From Bacteroidota bacterium (lineage in GTDB: Bacteria > Bacteroidota > Bacteroidia > Chitinophagales > Chitinophagaceae), in assembly GCA_018267615.1 (NCBI GenBank), contig JAFDYD010000035.1, positions 29,653 to 81,243 on the forward strand: a stretch of DNA of 51,591 nt. The letters run 5' to 3'. Of the stretch, positions 1 to 8,692 are shown piece after piece. The notes under the pieces are model-generated. The model worked only from the letters and a program-made list of their open reading frames with translations, searched no databases and had not been told where the DNA came from. The translations under genes and the position numbers were made by a program. Each line of letters opens with the position of its first letter. Within the stretch, counting starts at the first letter, position 1.

Positions 1-49
1 CTTGTGCCTTGTTACTTGTTACTTGTGCCTTTCTCACCTTTCACCTTGT
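1..49. repeat. Tandem heptamer array, cut by the window start
   Basis: The first 49 bases read as seven successive 7-base words: CTTGTGC, CTTGTTA twice, CTTGTGC, CTTTCTC, ACCTTTC, ACCTTGT. The same CTTGT-C word family forms the right arm of the inverted repeat at 40680-40714, so this is probably one arm of a similar palindrome whose partner lies upstream of the window. It ends 25 bases before gpsA. Function is not known. Confidence 0.6.
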
Positions 50-74
50 TTTCTTTTTCATGTAACTTTAATCA

Positions 75-1127
75 ATGAATCCAGGAATGCGTTTTGGAAT
101 TATTGGCAGCGGCAGTTGGGCAACGGCATTGGCTAAAATTCTTACCGATAATAATAATGCAATTAATTGGTGGGTAAGAAATGAATCCATGAGTAAGCAT
201 ATTCAATCGCGTCATCATAATCCAAATTATTTAAGTTCAGTATATTTTGATATTTCAAAATTGTCATTGAGCAATGACTTAACTAAGGTCATTACTGAAT
301 CCGATTGCATGGTAATCGCAATTCCTTCGGCTTATATCAACGAAACACTCAAGCATTTGCCAAGGGATATTTTTTCAGGGAAAAAATTAATTTCTGCTGT
401 TAAAGGAATATTGCCCGAAGAAAATTTATTGTTGAATGATTATTTGAAAAATGAATTTGAATTTCCACTGAGTGATTATTTTACTGTGATGGGTCCTTGT
501 CATGCAGAAGAAATTGCTGCAGAAAAATTATCCTATCTAACTTTTTCGGGAACTGATGAAGAAATCGCAAACGATATTGCTTCTCATTTTTCAACAGAGT
601 ATCTGAATACTATTATAAATAATGATGTGTACGGCGTGCAATATGCTGCGGTGCTAAAAAATATTTATGCCTTAGGCGCTGGTATTGCTCATGGATTAGA
701 ATATGGCGACAATTTTTTGAGTGTGTTGATTGCGAACTGCGCAGATGAAATGGCTGGTTTTCTGCAAAAGGTAGGAATTAGTCACATTGAAGTTGGTGTG
801 CACGAAATGCAGGATGATATCACACATAAAAAAAATCAAAACTATGCGGCATCAGCTTATCTCGGCGACTTGCTTGTTACTTGTTATTCTCTATTTAGCA
901 GAAATAGAACTTTTGGAAATATGATTGGCAAAGGCTATTCGGTAAAAGTTGCGCAATTGGAATTGAATATGGTGGCCGAAGGATACAATGCCAGCAAATG
1001 CATTTATATGATCAACAGCAATAACGTCGGATTTTCCATGCCCATCGCCGAAACAATCTATAAAATCTTATGGCAAAATGTTAAAGTTCGGGAAGGATTT
1101 AAACAAATTGAAGCGGTGCTCGTCTAA
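75..1127 (+). CDS. gpsA: Glycerol-3-phosphate dehydrogenase [NAD(P)+]
   Basis: Cytosolic enzyme that reduces dihydroxyacetone phosphate to sn-glycerol 3-phosphate, the backbone precursor of phospholipids. The N-terminus carries the dinucleotide-binding GxGxxA-type loop (G11-S-G-S-W-A16), and the C-terminal catalytic domain shows the VLKN motif with the expected catalytic lysine at about residue 195 followed by ALGAGIAHGLEYGDN. At 350 residues it is slightly longer than typical GpsA (about 330-340). The start at 75 is favoured because a TAACTTTA box (63-70) lies just upstream; a second ATG at 87 (MRFGIIG) would also give a complete Rossmann fold. It stands alone on the plus strand with no obvious operon partner. 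The family call is secure. Confidence 0.95.
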   Translation: MNPGMRFGIIGSGSWATALAKILTDNNNAINWWVRNESMSKHIQSRHHNPNYLSSVYFDISKLSLSNDLTKVITESDCMVIAIPSAYINETLKHLPRDIFSGKKLISAVKGILPEENLLLNDYLKNEFEFPLSDYFTVMGPCHAEEIAAEKLSYLTFSGTDEEIANDIASHFSTEYLNTIINNDVYGVQYAAVLKNIYALGAGIAHGLEYGDNFLSVLIANCADEMAGFLQKVGISHIEVGVHEMQDDITHKKNQNYAASAYLGDLLVTCYSLFSRNRTFGNMIGKGYSVKVAQLELNMVAEGYNASKCIYMINSNNVGFSMPIAETIYKILWQNVKVREGFKQIEAVLV

Positions 1128-1204
1128 AGGTTAGGTACTGCTATTGACGAGAGACAGTTAATTGAGTAATTTTATATCGGCAGAAAACCTGAAACGATAA
1201 TTAT

Positions 1205-1345
1205 ATGATGCCTCTTTCTTACCAGAGTTTCGGATTCACTACCATTTTGTTGATGGTGGCCATTCTTACGGTATCACAAATCGTCAGGTATCTTAGAGAT
1301 TATAAACACAAGCATCAACAAAAAAAACAATCATCATTACATTAA
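1205..1345 (+). CDS. Small single-helix membrane protein, 46 residues, unknown function
   Basis: A short open frame begins with two ATG codons at 1205 and 1208 and ends at TAA 1343-1345. The product has a neutral start (MMPLSYQSF), one hydrophobic helix at about residues 9-27 (GFTTILLMVAILTVSQIV) and a strongly basic, His/Lys/Gln-rich tail (about residues 28-46). This is the organisation of a small inner-membrane protein with its tail in the cytoplasm. It lies 77 bases after gpsA, and its last four bases overlap the end of hemW on the opposite strand. I do not recognise the family. It may be real because a hydrophobic run plus a basic tail is unlikely in non-coding AT-rich sequence, but there is no homology evidence. 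Confidence 0.45.
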   Translation: MMPLSYQSFGFTTILLMVAILTVSQIVRYLRDYKHKHQQKKQSSLH

Positions 1346-2466
1346 AAAAAGAGATCCGCGGCGATGCCGTCCGCAAATAGTTTTCCTTCTTTAGTCAATA
1401 CAATTCTCGACAACTCCTTTTTTAATTTCATATCGGTTATATATTTCTTGGATTTTGTTTCTATAGTTTTTCTTGCAGCGTCGTTGAATTTAGTAGATAC
1501 ATGATTGAGGTCAATACCTTCCGTAGTCCTTAATGAGGTCATAATATATTCGTTCATCTGTTGCGTGTCGGTTAATATCTCCTTTTCAAAAATCAATTCA
1601 TTTTTGGCCAGCGATTGTATATAGAGATTATTATTGGCAACATTCCATTGCCGGGATGATCCATTATATGAATGCGCCGACGGACCAAGCCCAAGATATT
1701 TTTTTCCCTGCCAGTATGAAGAATTATGCCTGCTTCTTTTTCCCGGCATCGCGAAATTTGAAATTTCATAATGATCATATCCTGCCATTTCCATCCACTG
1801 CATTAATAACACAAATTGCCTCGCCTGATCGGAGGAGTGCACATTCTCCACTTTTTGTTGGCTGATCATTTTACTCAAAGCAGTATTTGGTTCAACTGTC
1901 AATGCATAACAAGAAAGATGTGGAATTTGCAGTGCAATTGCCCGCTCAACATTTTTTTGCCAATGATCATCCGGTAACGTTGGATTTCCATAAATCAAAT
2001 CGATACTGATATTATCAATTGAATGTTCCTGGGCAATTTTTATACTCTTGATAGCTTGTTCAGCATTGTGAGCACGATTCATCCAGGTCAAATCATTTTC
2101 AAAAAAAGACTGAACACCTATACTTAAACGATTTATACCTGCTTCTCTCCACCCGATTATAGTTGCGTCATCAATATCATCTGGGTTGGCTTCCAAAGTT
2201 ATTTCTGCGCCATCAATAACATTAAACGTATCAAATAGCTTGTCGAAGATGAGAGGCAATTCTTCTTTTTGCAATAAAGAAGGAGTGCCGCCGCCCAGGT
2301 AAATTGTTTCAATTGCTTCCTGCTGCAGATATTCTTTCTGTAAAACGATTTCTTTCAATAAAGAAGAAACAAAATCGTTTTTAGTTTTCAATGAAGTAGA
2401 AAAATGAAAATTGCAGTAATGACAGGCTTGTTTGCAATATGGAATATGAATATAAATACCTGCCAT
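1342..2466 (-). CDS. hemW: Radical SAM family heme chaperone HemW
   Basis: HemW is a radical SAM protein that binds and transfers heme; older annotations call it oxygen-independent coproporphyrinogen III oxidase, which it resembles. The radical SAM cysteines are C11, C15 and C18 (YCKQACHYC), preceded by IYIHIP, and the GGGTPS motif follows at about residues 58-63. The 374-residue length fits HemW, which is shorter than true HemN (about 450). The HemN-like C-terminal domain is present (NEYIMTSLRTTEGID near residue 310). It is read toward gpsA and divergently from the BamA-like gene, with about 50 bases between start codons. Confidence 0.92.
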   Translation of the reverse strand: MAGIYIHIPYCKQACHYCNFHFSTSLKTKNDFVSSLLKEIVLQKEYLQQEAIETIYLGGGTPSLLQKEELPLIFDKLFDTFNVIDGAEITLEANPDDIDDATIIGWREAGINRLSIGVQSFFENDLTWMNRAHNAEQAIKSIKIAQEHSIDNISIDLIYGNPTLPDDHWQKNVERAIALQIPHLSCYALTVEPNTALSKMISQQKVENVHSSDQARQFVLLMQWMEMAGYDHYEISNFAMPGKRSRHNSSYWQGKKYLGLGPSAHSYNGSSRQWNVANNNLYIQSLAKNELIFEKEILTDTQQMNEYIMTSLRTTEGIDLNHVSTKFNDAARKTIETKSKKYITDMKLKKELSRIVLTKEGKLFADGIAADLFF

Positions 2467-2516
2467 GTAGTTTGAATAATTTTACTGAATATTTGAGTTG
2501 TATCTTCTTTCTGCGA

Positions 2517-4310
2517 ATGACAAAATTAAGGTTATATGGTTTTACGCTCGTGCTGCTACTTTTGAGCTGTGTATGCGGTTTTTCTCAATACAAGTTAAAA
2601 GTGATATGCGTTGACAGAGATTCGGTATTCGATCAAAAGAATATCGGCCTACAATCCGATTTCAAAACAAAGGATGCCTGTATCGAATATATCTATAAGA
2701 TTCCATCCATGATTCGGGCAAAAGGTTTTGCGACTGCGTCCATTGATAGCATTCACGTGGATTCGTTGCAGGCTGATGTTCGGTTATACATAGGCGATAC
2801 ATATAGATGGGGACATATTAGCACAAAACCGGAAGACGCAATGATCTTGAACAACTCGGGTTGGAATGAAAAAAAAATATCAAACAAGCTGCTGAATTTC
2901 GCAGAAATTCAAAATGTTCAACAACAAATGTTGAACTATATGGAGAATAATGGATATCCTTTTGCCAAAATATCTCTTGATAGCATTCTTCTTGCGGATG
3001 GTATTTTAACAGCCGGTTTGAAAATTGACAAAGGGCCTTTGTACAAAATTGATAGTATTCGTGTTTATGGAACTGCTAAGATATCCGACGATTTTTTGCA
3101 AAGATATTTGAGCATACGCAATGGAAGTATATATAGAAAGGAAAGACTTCAACAAATCAGCAGAAAGATCCGCGAATTGCCTTACTTGCAGGAAGAACAT
3201 TCATGGAACCTGACATTGCTTGGAACCGGATCAATTTTAAATCTTTATTTAAAACCTCGTAAAAGCAGCCAGGTAGATGTATTAATCGGACTTCTGCCGA
3301 ACAATGACCAGTTGACCAATAATCGTCTGCTGGTAACCGGTGAAGCAACGGTCAATTTAAAAAATCCCTTTGGCAATGGTGAAAGCATCGGGTTGAATTG
3401 GCAACAGATTCAGCCAAAATCTCCGAGACTGAATTTATATTTTCAACAACCTTATATTTTCAAATCACCATTTGGGTTGAATGTAGCTTTTGATTTATTC
3501 AAAAAAGATTCTTCCTATATTAATATCAATGCACTACTTGGTGTTCAATACACGACATCCGCGACAAAAACGGCGAGCGTGTTTATTCAGAGTGCTACAA
3601 GTAATTTATTAAACGTTGATACAGCTCTTGTGATTGCAACCCATGCCCTGCCATCAGAAGCTGATGTAACAGCGGTAAATTTGGGACTCACCTATGATTT
3701 TAATAATACCAATTATAGATTTAATCCACTTCGCGGTAACGAACTTCAATTGGTAGGGATGGTCGGCACAAAAAAAATTCGCAAGAATAATGAAATTGTA
3801 AAACTGTCCGATCCAAACGATGCCAATTTTTCTTTTAACTCACTATACGATACTGTAAAATTGAACTCGTATGAATTTCGGGTAAAGTTGATCGCCGCGC
3901 ATTATTTTCAACTTGGCCGCGCATCTACATTAAAATTGGGTGCCAACGGAGGAGTATTTCAAAGTCCAAACACTTTCAGGAACGAAGCGTTTCAAATTGG
4001 AGGATATAAACTACTTCGTGGTTTTGATGAAGAAAGTATACTGGCCGTTCAGTATGCAGTTGGCACATTGGAGTATCGTTATCTGATCGCGCAGAATTCT
4101 TTTTTGTTTTCCTTCGTGGATTATGGTTGGGCAAAGAATAATATTACCGGTTATAATCTGAATAATACTTATCTGGGATTTGGCATGGGGCTCGCATTTG
4201 AAACCAAAGCGGGTGTTTTTAATATTTCTTACGCAATCGGAAAAAGAGATGATGCTAATTTGAATCTAAGGCAGGCCAAAATACATTTGGGTTATGTGAA
4301 TTATTTTTAA
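2517..4310 (+). CDS. BamA/TamA-family outer membrane protein (POTRA plus surface-antigen barrel)
   Basis: Predicted Omp85-superfamily outer membrane protein that would help assemble or translocate other proteins. I start it at 2517 because this gives a clean signal peptide (MTKLRLYGF, a hydrophobic core, cut after GFSQ near residue 24); the ATG at 2439 adds 26 residues that spoil the signal and overlaps hemW. The N-terminal third has POTRA-like segments, clearest at about residues 175-245 (YKIDSIRVYGTAKIS). The C-terminal 16-strand-type barrel includes GGYKLLRGFDEES, the conserved RGF region, and ends in an aromatic strand. At 597 residues it is shorter than BamA with five POTRAs, so it is more likely a TamA-like or lineage-specific paralogue than the main BamA. 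Confidence 0.85.
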   Translation: MTKLRLYGFTLVLLLLSCVCGFSQYKLKVICVDRDSVFDQKNIGLQSDFKTKDACIEYIYKIPSMIRAKGFATASIDSIHVDSLQADVRLYIGDTYRWGHISTKPEDAMILNNSGWNEKKISNKLLNFAEIQNVQQQMLNYMENNGYPFAKISLDSILLADGILTAGLKIDKGPLYKIDSIRVYGTAKISDDFLQRYLSIRNGSIYRKERLQQISRKIRELPYLQEEHSWNLTLLGTGSILNLYLKPRKSSQVDVLIGLLPNNDQLTNNRLLVTGEATVNLKNPFGNGESIGLNWQQIQPKSPRLNLYFQQPYIFKSPFGLNVAFDLFKKDSSYININALLGVQYTTSATKTASVFIQSATSNLLNVDTALVIATHALPSEADVTAVNLGLTYDFNNTNYRFNPLRGNELQLVGMVGTKKIRKNNEIVKLSDPNDANFSFNSLYDTVKLNSYEFRVKLIAAHYFQLGRASTLKLGANGGVFQSPNTFRNEAFQIGGYKLLRGFDEESILAVQYAVGTLEYRYLIAQNSFLFSFVDYGWAKNNITGYNLNNTYLGFGMGLAFETKAGVFNISYAIGKRDDANLNLRQAKIHLGYVNYF

Positions 4311-4433
4311 AACACAAAGCGTAAAAAAATTGCAAATTTGCCGGACGAATTATATTCAAATACCGACTAAAAAGAAACCTTACACCGTTAATAACTGGGA
4401 ATGACAGAAATTCGATGGTAGATCTTCCTAAAT

Positions 4434-5567
4434 ATGGCGCTAAAAATGAAATTAACATCACCAGTTTTTTTTAGAAATCTTAGGAATATTTCGCGTCGAA
4501 GCCATTTTTTGTGCAGATGGTCACCATTACCTTTATTATTGCTTCTCGCGCAACTTGCATCCGCGCAGTCAACACCAGATTCCACTATTGTAAGGGATTC
4601 CATTCCTTCTAAATCTGAAACAGTCGTTATTGATACATCGGTAAAACCTGTTGTTCATAAAAAAAAGAATCTCCCGGTCAAGAAAGATAGTCTTGAAATT
4701 CCCGGAATTGACTCATCCAATATTTCTAAAAACAATACGAGTACCGAAATTCAGCAAGCATTTGCTCAATACCCAGTAGATTCAATCCCTTTCAAATACA
4801 AAAGCCTGTACAAAAGCGACGAAGAAAACGATTTCAATAAAATTGTATCTTTTAATAGGTATTTCAATTTTTTGGGTGAACCGGAAAAAAGTTACGAGCA
4901 AATTCGAACGATATATTCTTTCGACGGACTCTTTTATTTAATGGTTGGTGTCCTGTTTTACTTCGCACTGGTGAAAGTTCTTTTTGGAAAATATTTGTCC
5001 AACTTATTTACACTTTTCTTCCGGGCTTCGATGAGGCAGCAACAAATTAGAGAACAAGTCCTTCAATCACCATTACCTTCACTTACATTAAATATCCTTT
5101 TTATTATTGTCGGCGGACTTTATGGTGCCTTTATTGCAAAGCATTATGGCACTACTGGAGGAATGGACTTTTGGATGATGTTTATTAATTTTTCAGGTCT
5201 TATTTGTGCGATCTATCTCATTAAATTCCTCTTATTGAAATGCGTCGGATGGATCTTTAACATACAGAGAGCAACAGATACTTATATTTTCATCGTTTTT
5301 CTGACGAATAAAATGTTGGGCATTTTGCTTTTGCCTTTCTTGATAATGCTTTCTTTTTCAGGTACTTTATTAAACGAAGTTGCGATCACTGTCTCACTGA
5401 TTTTGATTCTATTCTTTTTTATTTATCGGTGCATTGCTTCATATGCTCCTTTAAGAAAAGAAATAAAAATGAACGGGTTTCACTTTTTTTTGTACCTTTG
5501 CGCCTTCGAGATAGCACCTCTTTTGCTGATTTACAGGGTGTTACTAAGTTTTTTAAGAAACGCTTAG
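4434..5567 (+). CDS. DUF4271 domain-containing membrane protein
   Basis: Bacteroidota-specific integral membrane protein of unknown function. The N-terminus looks like a signal sequence (basic stretch, then PLPLLLLLAQLASAQS ending near residue 46), followed by a Ser/Asp/Lys-rich linker to about residue 150, and then six or seven hydrophobic helices over residues 165-370, the DUF4271 region. An ATG at 4449 is an equally good start. Only 30 bases separate it from hemD, consistent with co-transcription; the DUF4271-hemD pairing is, from memory, recurrent in this phylum. Any link to tetrapyrrole synthesis or envelope function is inference from position only. Confidence 0.8.
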   Translation: MALKMKLTSPVFFRNLRNISRRSHFLCRWSPLPLLLLLAQLASAQSTPDSTIVRDSIPSKSETVVIDTSVKPVVHKKKNLPVKKDSLEIPGIDSSNISKNNTSTEIQQAFAQYPVDSIPFKYKSLYKSDEENDFNKIVSFNRYFNFLGEPEKSYEQIRTIYSFDGLFYLMVGVLFYFALVKVLFGKYLSNLFTLFFRASMRQQQIREQVLQSPLPSLTLNILFIIVGGLYGAFIAKHYGTTGGMDFWMMFINFSGLICAIYLIKFLLLKCVGWIFNIQRATDTYIFIVFLTNKMLGILLLPFLIMLSFSGTLLNEVAITVSLILILFFFIYRCIASYAPLRKEIKMNGFHFFLYLCAFEIAPLLLIYRVLLSFLRNA

Positions 5568-5597
5568 TATTAATTTTTCATCACTTGCCTAAAGCAC

Positions 5598-6404
5598 ATG
5601 GTTAAGAACAGGGAAAAAATGGATATGACGGAGATATCTGAAAAAACTGTGAAAAAAATTTTAATCACTCAACCTCGCCCGGAAACTGACAAGTCGCCAT
5701 ATTTTGAACTTGCCAGGAAATACGATATACAACTTGAATTCCATCCCTTTATTCGGCTCGAGCCAATTCCAGCCAAAGATTTTAGAAAGCAAAAAGTTGA
5801 GATCGCCAGCTATTCAGCTGTAATTTTCACCAGCCGGCATGCTATTGATCATTTTTTTAGGATAGCTGAAGAGATGAAGGTTAGTGTTTCCCAAGACACT
5901 AAGTATTTCTGTATAACAGAAGCCGTAGCGCTCTACCTGCAGAAATTTATTTTGTATCGTAAAAGAAAAGTTTTTTATGGTGCCGATGGTACCAACAAAA
6001 GCATGTTTGATGTTATAAATAAGCATAAAGAAAATGAAAGATTTCTTTATCCTTGCTCGGAAAATCAGCAGGATAACGAGATTGTGGGTTGGCTGAAAAA
6101 CAATAACTGCGAATTTGCCACACCTTTTATGTACCGCAGCATAAGCAACGATGTGAAGGAAGTTTTGACAAAAGAAGAATTCGACATCATATGTTTTTTT
6201 ACTCCAAGCGGTGTAAAAAGTTTGTTCGACAATTTCCCCAAATTCAAACAGAATGGCACTAAAATCGGTGCTTTCGGAAATAATACTTCACGGGCTGCAG
6301 AGGATGCCGGTCTAACGCTGGAAATTAAAGCGCCGCAACCTCAGGCACCTTCGATGGTTTCAGCACTTGAAAGATATCTTTCAGTGAATCTGAAGAAAAA
6401 ATAA
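5598..6404 (+). CDS. hemD: Uroporphyrinogen-III synthase
   Basis: Converts hydroxymethylbilane to uroporphyrinogen III, the ring-closing and D-ring-inverting step of heme and siroheme synthesis. The family is poorly conserved, but the two-lobed pattern is visible: ILITQPRP at about residues 22-29, SAVIFTSRHAIDHFF near 75, and in the second half CFFTPSGVKSLFDNF near 200, then IGAFGNNTSRAAEDAGL. The last is the conserved sequence that precedes the terminal helix. Length (268) is normal. The start is uncertain; ATGs at 5598, 5619 and 5625 are all in frame. It follows DUF4271 by 30 bases and is followed by a likely terminator. Confidence 0.85.
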   Translation: MVKNREKMDMTEISEKTVKKILITQPRPETDKSPYFELARKYDIQLEFHPFIRLEPIPAKDFRKQKVEIASYSAVIFTSRHAIDHFFRIAEEMKVSVSQDTKYFCITEAVALYLQKFILYRKRKVFYGADGTNKSMFDVINKHKENERFLYPCSENQQDNEIVGWLKNNNCEFATPFMYRSISNDVKEVLTKEEFDIICFFTPSGVKSLFDNFPKFKQNGTKIGAFGNNTSRAAEDAGLTLEIKAPQPQAPSMVSALERYLSVNLKKK

Positions 6405-6422
6405 ATATATTTTAATAACGGT

Positions 6423-6482
6423 AAGGGTTCGGATAAGATCAAACACCAGGTTTTGACTCTTTTCTGAACCCTTTCCTTTTTT
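6423..6482 (+). terminator. Possible rho-independent terminator after hemD
   Basis: AAGGGTTCGG (6423-6432) can pair with CTGAACCCTT (6464-6473), including one G-U pair. This gives a 10-bp stem with a long loop of about 31 bases, followed by a pyrimidine tract ending in six T (6477-6482). The long loop lowers confidence. Confidence 0.4.
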
Positions 6483-6502
6483 GTTTGCCGTAAATTGCAA
6501 CT

Positions 6503-8542
6503 ATGCCTAATCATTTGATCAAGGAATCAAGCCCGTATTTATTACAACATGCAAATAATCCAGTTGAGTGGTACGCATGGGGCGAAGAGGCTTTACGAAA
6601 AGCAAGGGAGGAAGATAAACCGATATTGGTTAGTATCGGTTACTCTGCATGTCACTGGTGCCACGTTATGGAGCGTGAAAGTTTCGAAGATGAGGAGACT
6701 GCTGAAATAATGAACGCAGGCTTCATCAACATAAAAATAGATAGAGAAGAAAGACCGGACTTGGATCATATTTATATGGATGCTGTACAGGCGATGACCG
6801 GGAGCGGTGGCTGGCCGCTGAATGTATTTTTAACACCTGATGGCAAGCCCTTTTATGGGGGCACTTATTTCCCTCCTGTCCGTGCTTTCAATCGTCCTTC
6901 ATGGAAAGAAGTTTTGAAAAGTATACGAACAGCTTTTTTAGAAAAAAGAGCCGAAATACAAAGCCAGTCAGAGGGACTTGTTTCTCATCTGATCGAGGCC
7001 GGCAGTTTTGGATTGAATCAATCACAAACTGCTAATTTTTTTAATAAGGAAAATCTTCATTTAGCGTATGAAAATATTATGAAGCTTGCAGATCATCAGG
7101 AAGGAGGATTTGGTAAAGCACCCAAGTTTCCACAAACATTTCCGATTCAATTTCTGCTTCGTTATTATTATCACACAAGGGAAGAAAAAGCGTTGATGCA
7201 TGCCTGTAAGAGCATTGATAAAATGATACAAGGCGGCATATATGACCAGGTGGGAGGTGGGTTTGCGAGATATGCCACCGATGATGAGTGGCTTGTTCCT
7301 CATTTCGAAAAAATGCTTTATGATAATGCCCTATTGATAACCGTTATAAGTGAAGTTTACCAGTTAACAGGCTTGAGCAGGTATCGCGATACAGTAGCCC
7401 ACACGTTTGAATTTATTTCGAGAGAAATGTTGTCGCCGGAAGGAGGGTTTTATGCTGCGTTGGATGCCGATAGTGAAGGTGAAGAAGGTAAATATTACAC
7501 GTGGACCAGGAAAGAAATAGAAGTGATACTTCAGGACGACGCGGATATCTTTTGCGAATATTATGACATAAGTAATAATGGCAATTGGGAAGGAAAAAAT
7601 ATTTTGCGCGTGAAAACAACCGAAGAAGAATTTGCTAAAAAGAAAAATCTAAATTCGGAAAATTTTAAAAAATTTCTGATCGATTGTAGGAAAAAAATTC
7701 TCCAAAAAAGGCAAGACAGAATACCGCCATCATTAGATGATAAAATTTTATTAGGATGGAATGCGTTGATGATTATTGCGTGTTGTAAAGCTTATGCTGC
7801 GTTTGGAATGGAAGAATACAAACAACTTGCCATCGACAATATTGATTTTTTATGGACGAAATTTAAGGGAACGGGAATTCATCATTTTCATCATAGTTAT
7901 AAAAACGGCAGAGCAACAATTCCGGCTTTTTTAGATGATTATGCATACCTTATCGACGCCCTTTTGCAATTGCAGGAAATAACAGGAAATTTCGATTACC
8001 TGCAAAAAGCAAACGAGTTAACCAGCTGGGTACTCGAAAATTTTATCGAAGAAAAAACAGGATATTTCTTTTTTACCCATAAAGAACAGGGTGATATTAT
8101 TTTGAGAAAGAAAGAAGTTTATGACGGAGCTATACCATCCGGCAATGCAGTAATGGCATCAAACTTGCTTCAATTATCTGTCTTGATAGATAATCCGAAT
8201 TGGCGGGAAATGGCAGTTGGTAATTGTTTGATGCTTGGAAAAGCGATTGTGAATTATCCGGTATCTTTTGGTGTTTGGGCAACTTTGCTACAGACCCTGA
8301 CGTATGGTGTAAATGAGATAGTAATTACAGGAACCGAATCCCAAAATATTGTTAAAGATTTTTTAGAAAGGTTTATACCCAATCGTGTTTTTCAATCCGC
8401 AACCACTCAAAACAATCAATTTCCTCTTTTAAAGGACAAGCCTATATCGCAAACACCCCTTATTTTCCTTTGTAGGGAATATGCATGTCAAAGCCCTGTC
8501 GTTGAAGTGTCTGAATTAATCCGACTTTTGGAAACTGTGTAA
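6503..8542 (+). CDS. DUF255 / YyaL-SPATA20 family thioredoxin-domain protein
   Basis: Large cytosolic protein with an N-terminal thioredoxin-like domain (DUF255) and a C-terminal (alpha/alpha)6-barrel resembling N-acylglucosamine 2-epimerases. The family is widespread, but its reaction is not established. The diagnostic opening is visible: [21 protein letters not shown] at residues 3-23, then a CxxC-type site [19 protein letters not shown] with C50 and C53, and [11 protein letters not shown] near 110. The barrel shows [23 protein letters not shown] and [17 protein letters not shown] in the expected order. The length of 679 matches the family. A weak -7-like TAAATTG lies 5 bases before the start. 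It appears monocistronic between hemD and gldK. Confidence 0.93.
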   Translation: MPNHLIKESSPYLLQHANNPVEWYAWGEEALRKAREEDKPILVSIGYSACHWCHVMERESFEDEETAEIMNAGFINIKIDREERPDLDHIYMDAVQAMTGSGGWPLNVFLTPDGKPFYGGTYFPPVRAFNRPSWKEVLKSIRTAFLEKRAEIQSQSEGLVSHLIEAGSFGLNQSQTANFFNKENLHLAYENIMKLADHQEGGFGKAPKFPQTFPIQFLLRYYYHTREEKALMHACKSIDKMIQGGIYDQVGGGFARYATDDEWLVPHFEKMLYDNALLITVISEVYQLTGLSRYRDTVAHTFEFISREMLSPEGGFYAALDADSEGEEGKYYTWTRKEIEVILQDDADIFCEYYDISNNGNWEGKNILRVKTTEEEFAKKKNLNSENFKKFLIDCRKKILQKRQDRIPPSLDDKILLGWNALMIIACCKAYAAFGMEEYKQLAIDNIDFLWTKFKGTGIHHFHHSYKNGRATIPAFLDDYAYLIDALLQLQEITGNFDYLQKANELTSWVLENFIEEKTGYFFFTHKEQGDIILRKKEVYDGAIPSGNAVMASNLLQLSVLIDNPNWREMAVGNCLMLGKAIVNYPVSFGVWATLLQTLTYGVNEIVITGTESQNIVKDFLERFIPNRVFQSATTQNNQFPLLKDKPISQTPLIFLCREYACQSPVVEVSELIRLLETV

Positions 8543-8611
8543 AAGTTTAATAATAGTGCTTTACAATAATACTAGTAAGAATACCGTTAACAAATTTACC
8601 ATTTTAAAAAC

Positions 8612-8642
8612 TTTGACTTTTAAAAAATAAACTCTAAAATTG
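8612..8642 (+). promoter_or_regulatory. Bacteroidota-type promoter for gldKLMN
   Basis: TTTG at 8612-8615, a 19-base spacer, then TAAAATTG at 8635-8642. This matches seven of eight positions of the TAnnTTTG -7 box with the expected TTTG at -33. Transcription would begin near 8646, at or beside the first ATG (8645). That favours the internal ATG at 8693 as the gldK start, with a leader of about 47 bases. Confidence 0.5.
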
Positions 8643-8692
8643 CGATGAAGATTCTGTCAAAACATTATTTTTGTCCAATACCCTTTAATATT

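Noticed and set aside
5493..5500. TACCTTTG inside the DUF4271 gene as a promoter for hemD
   Set aside because: Exact -7 match but inside coding sequence, with no TTTG at a suitable distance; chance matches of this box are expected in AT-rich DNA.
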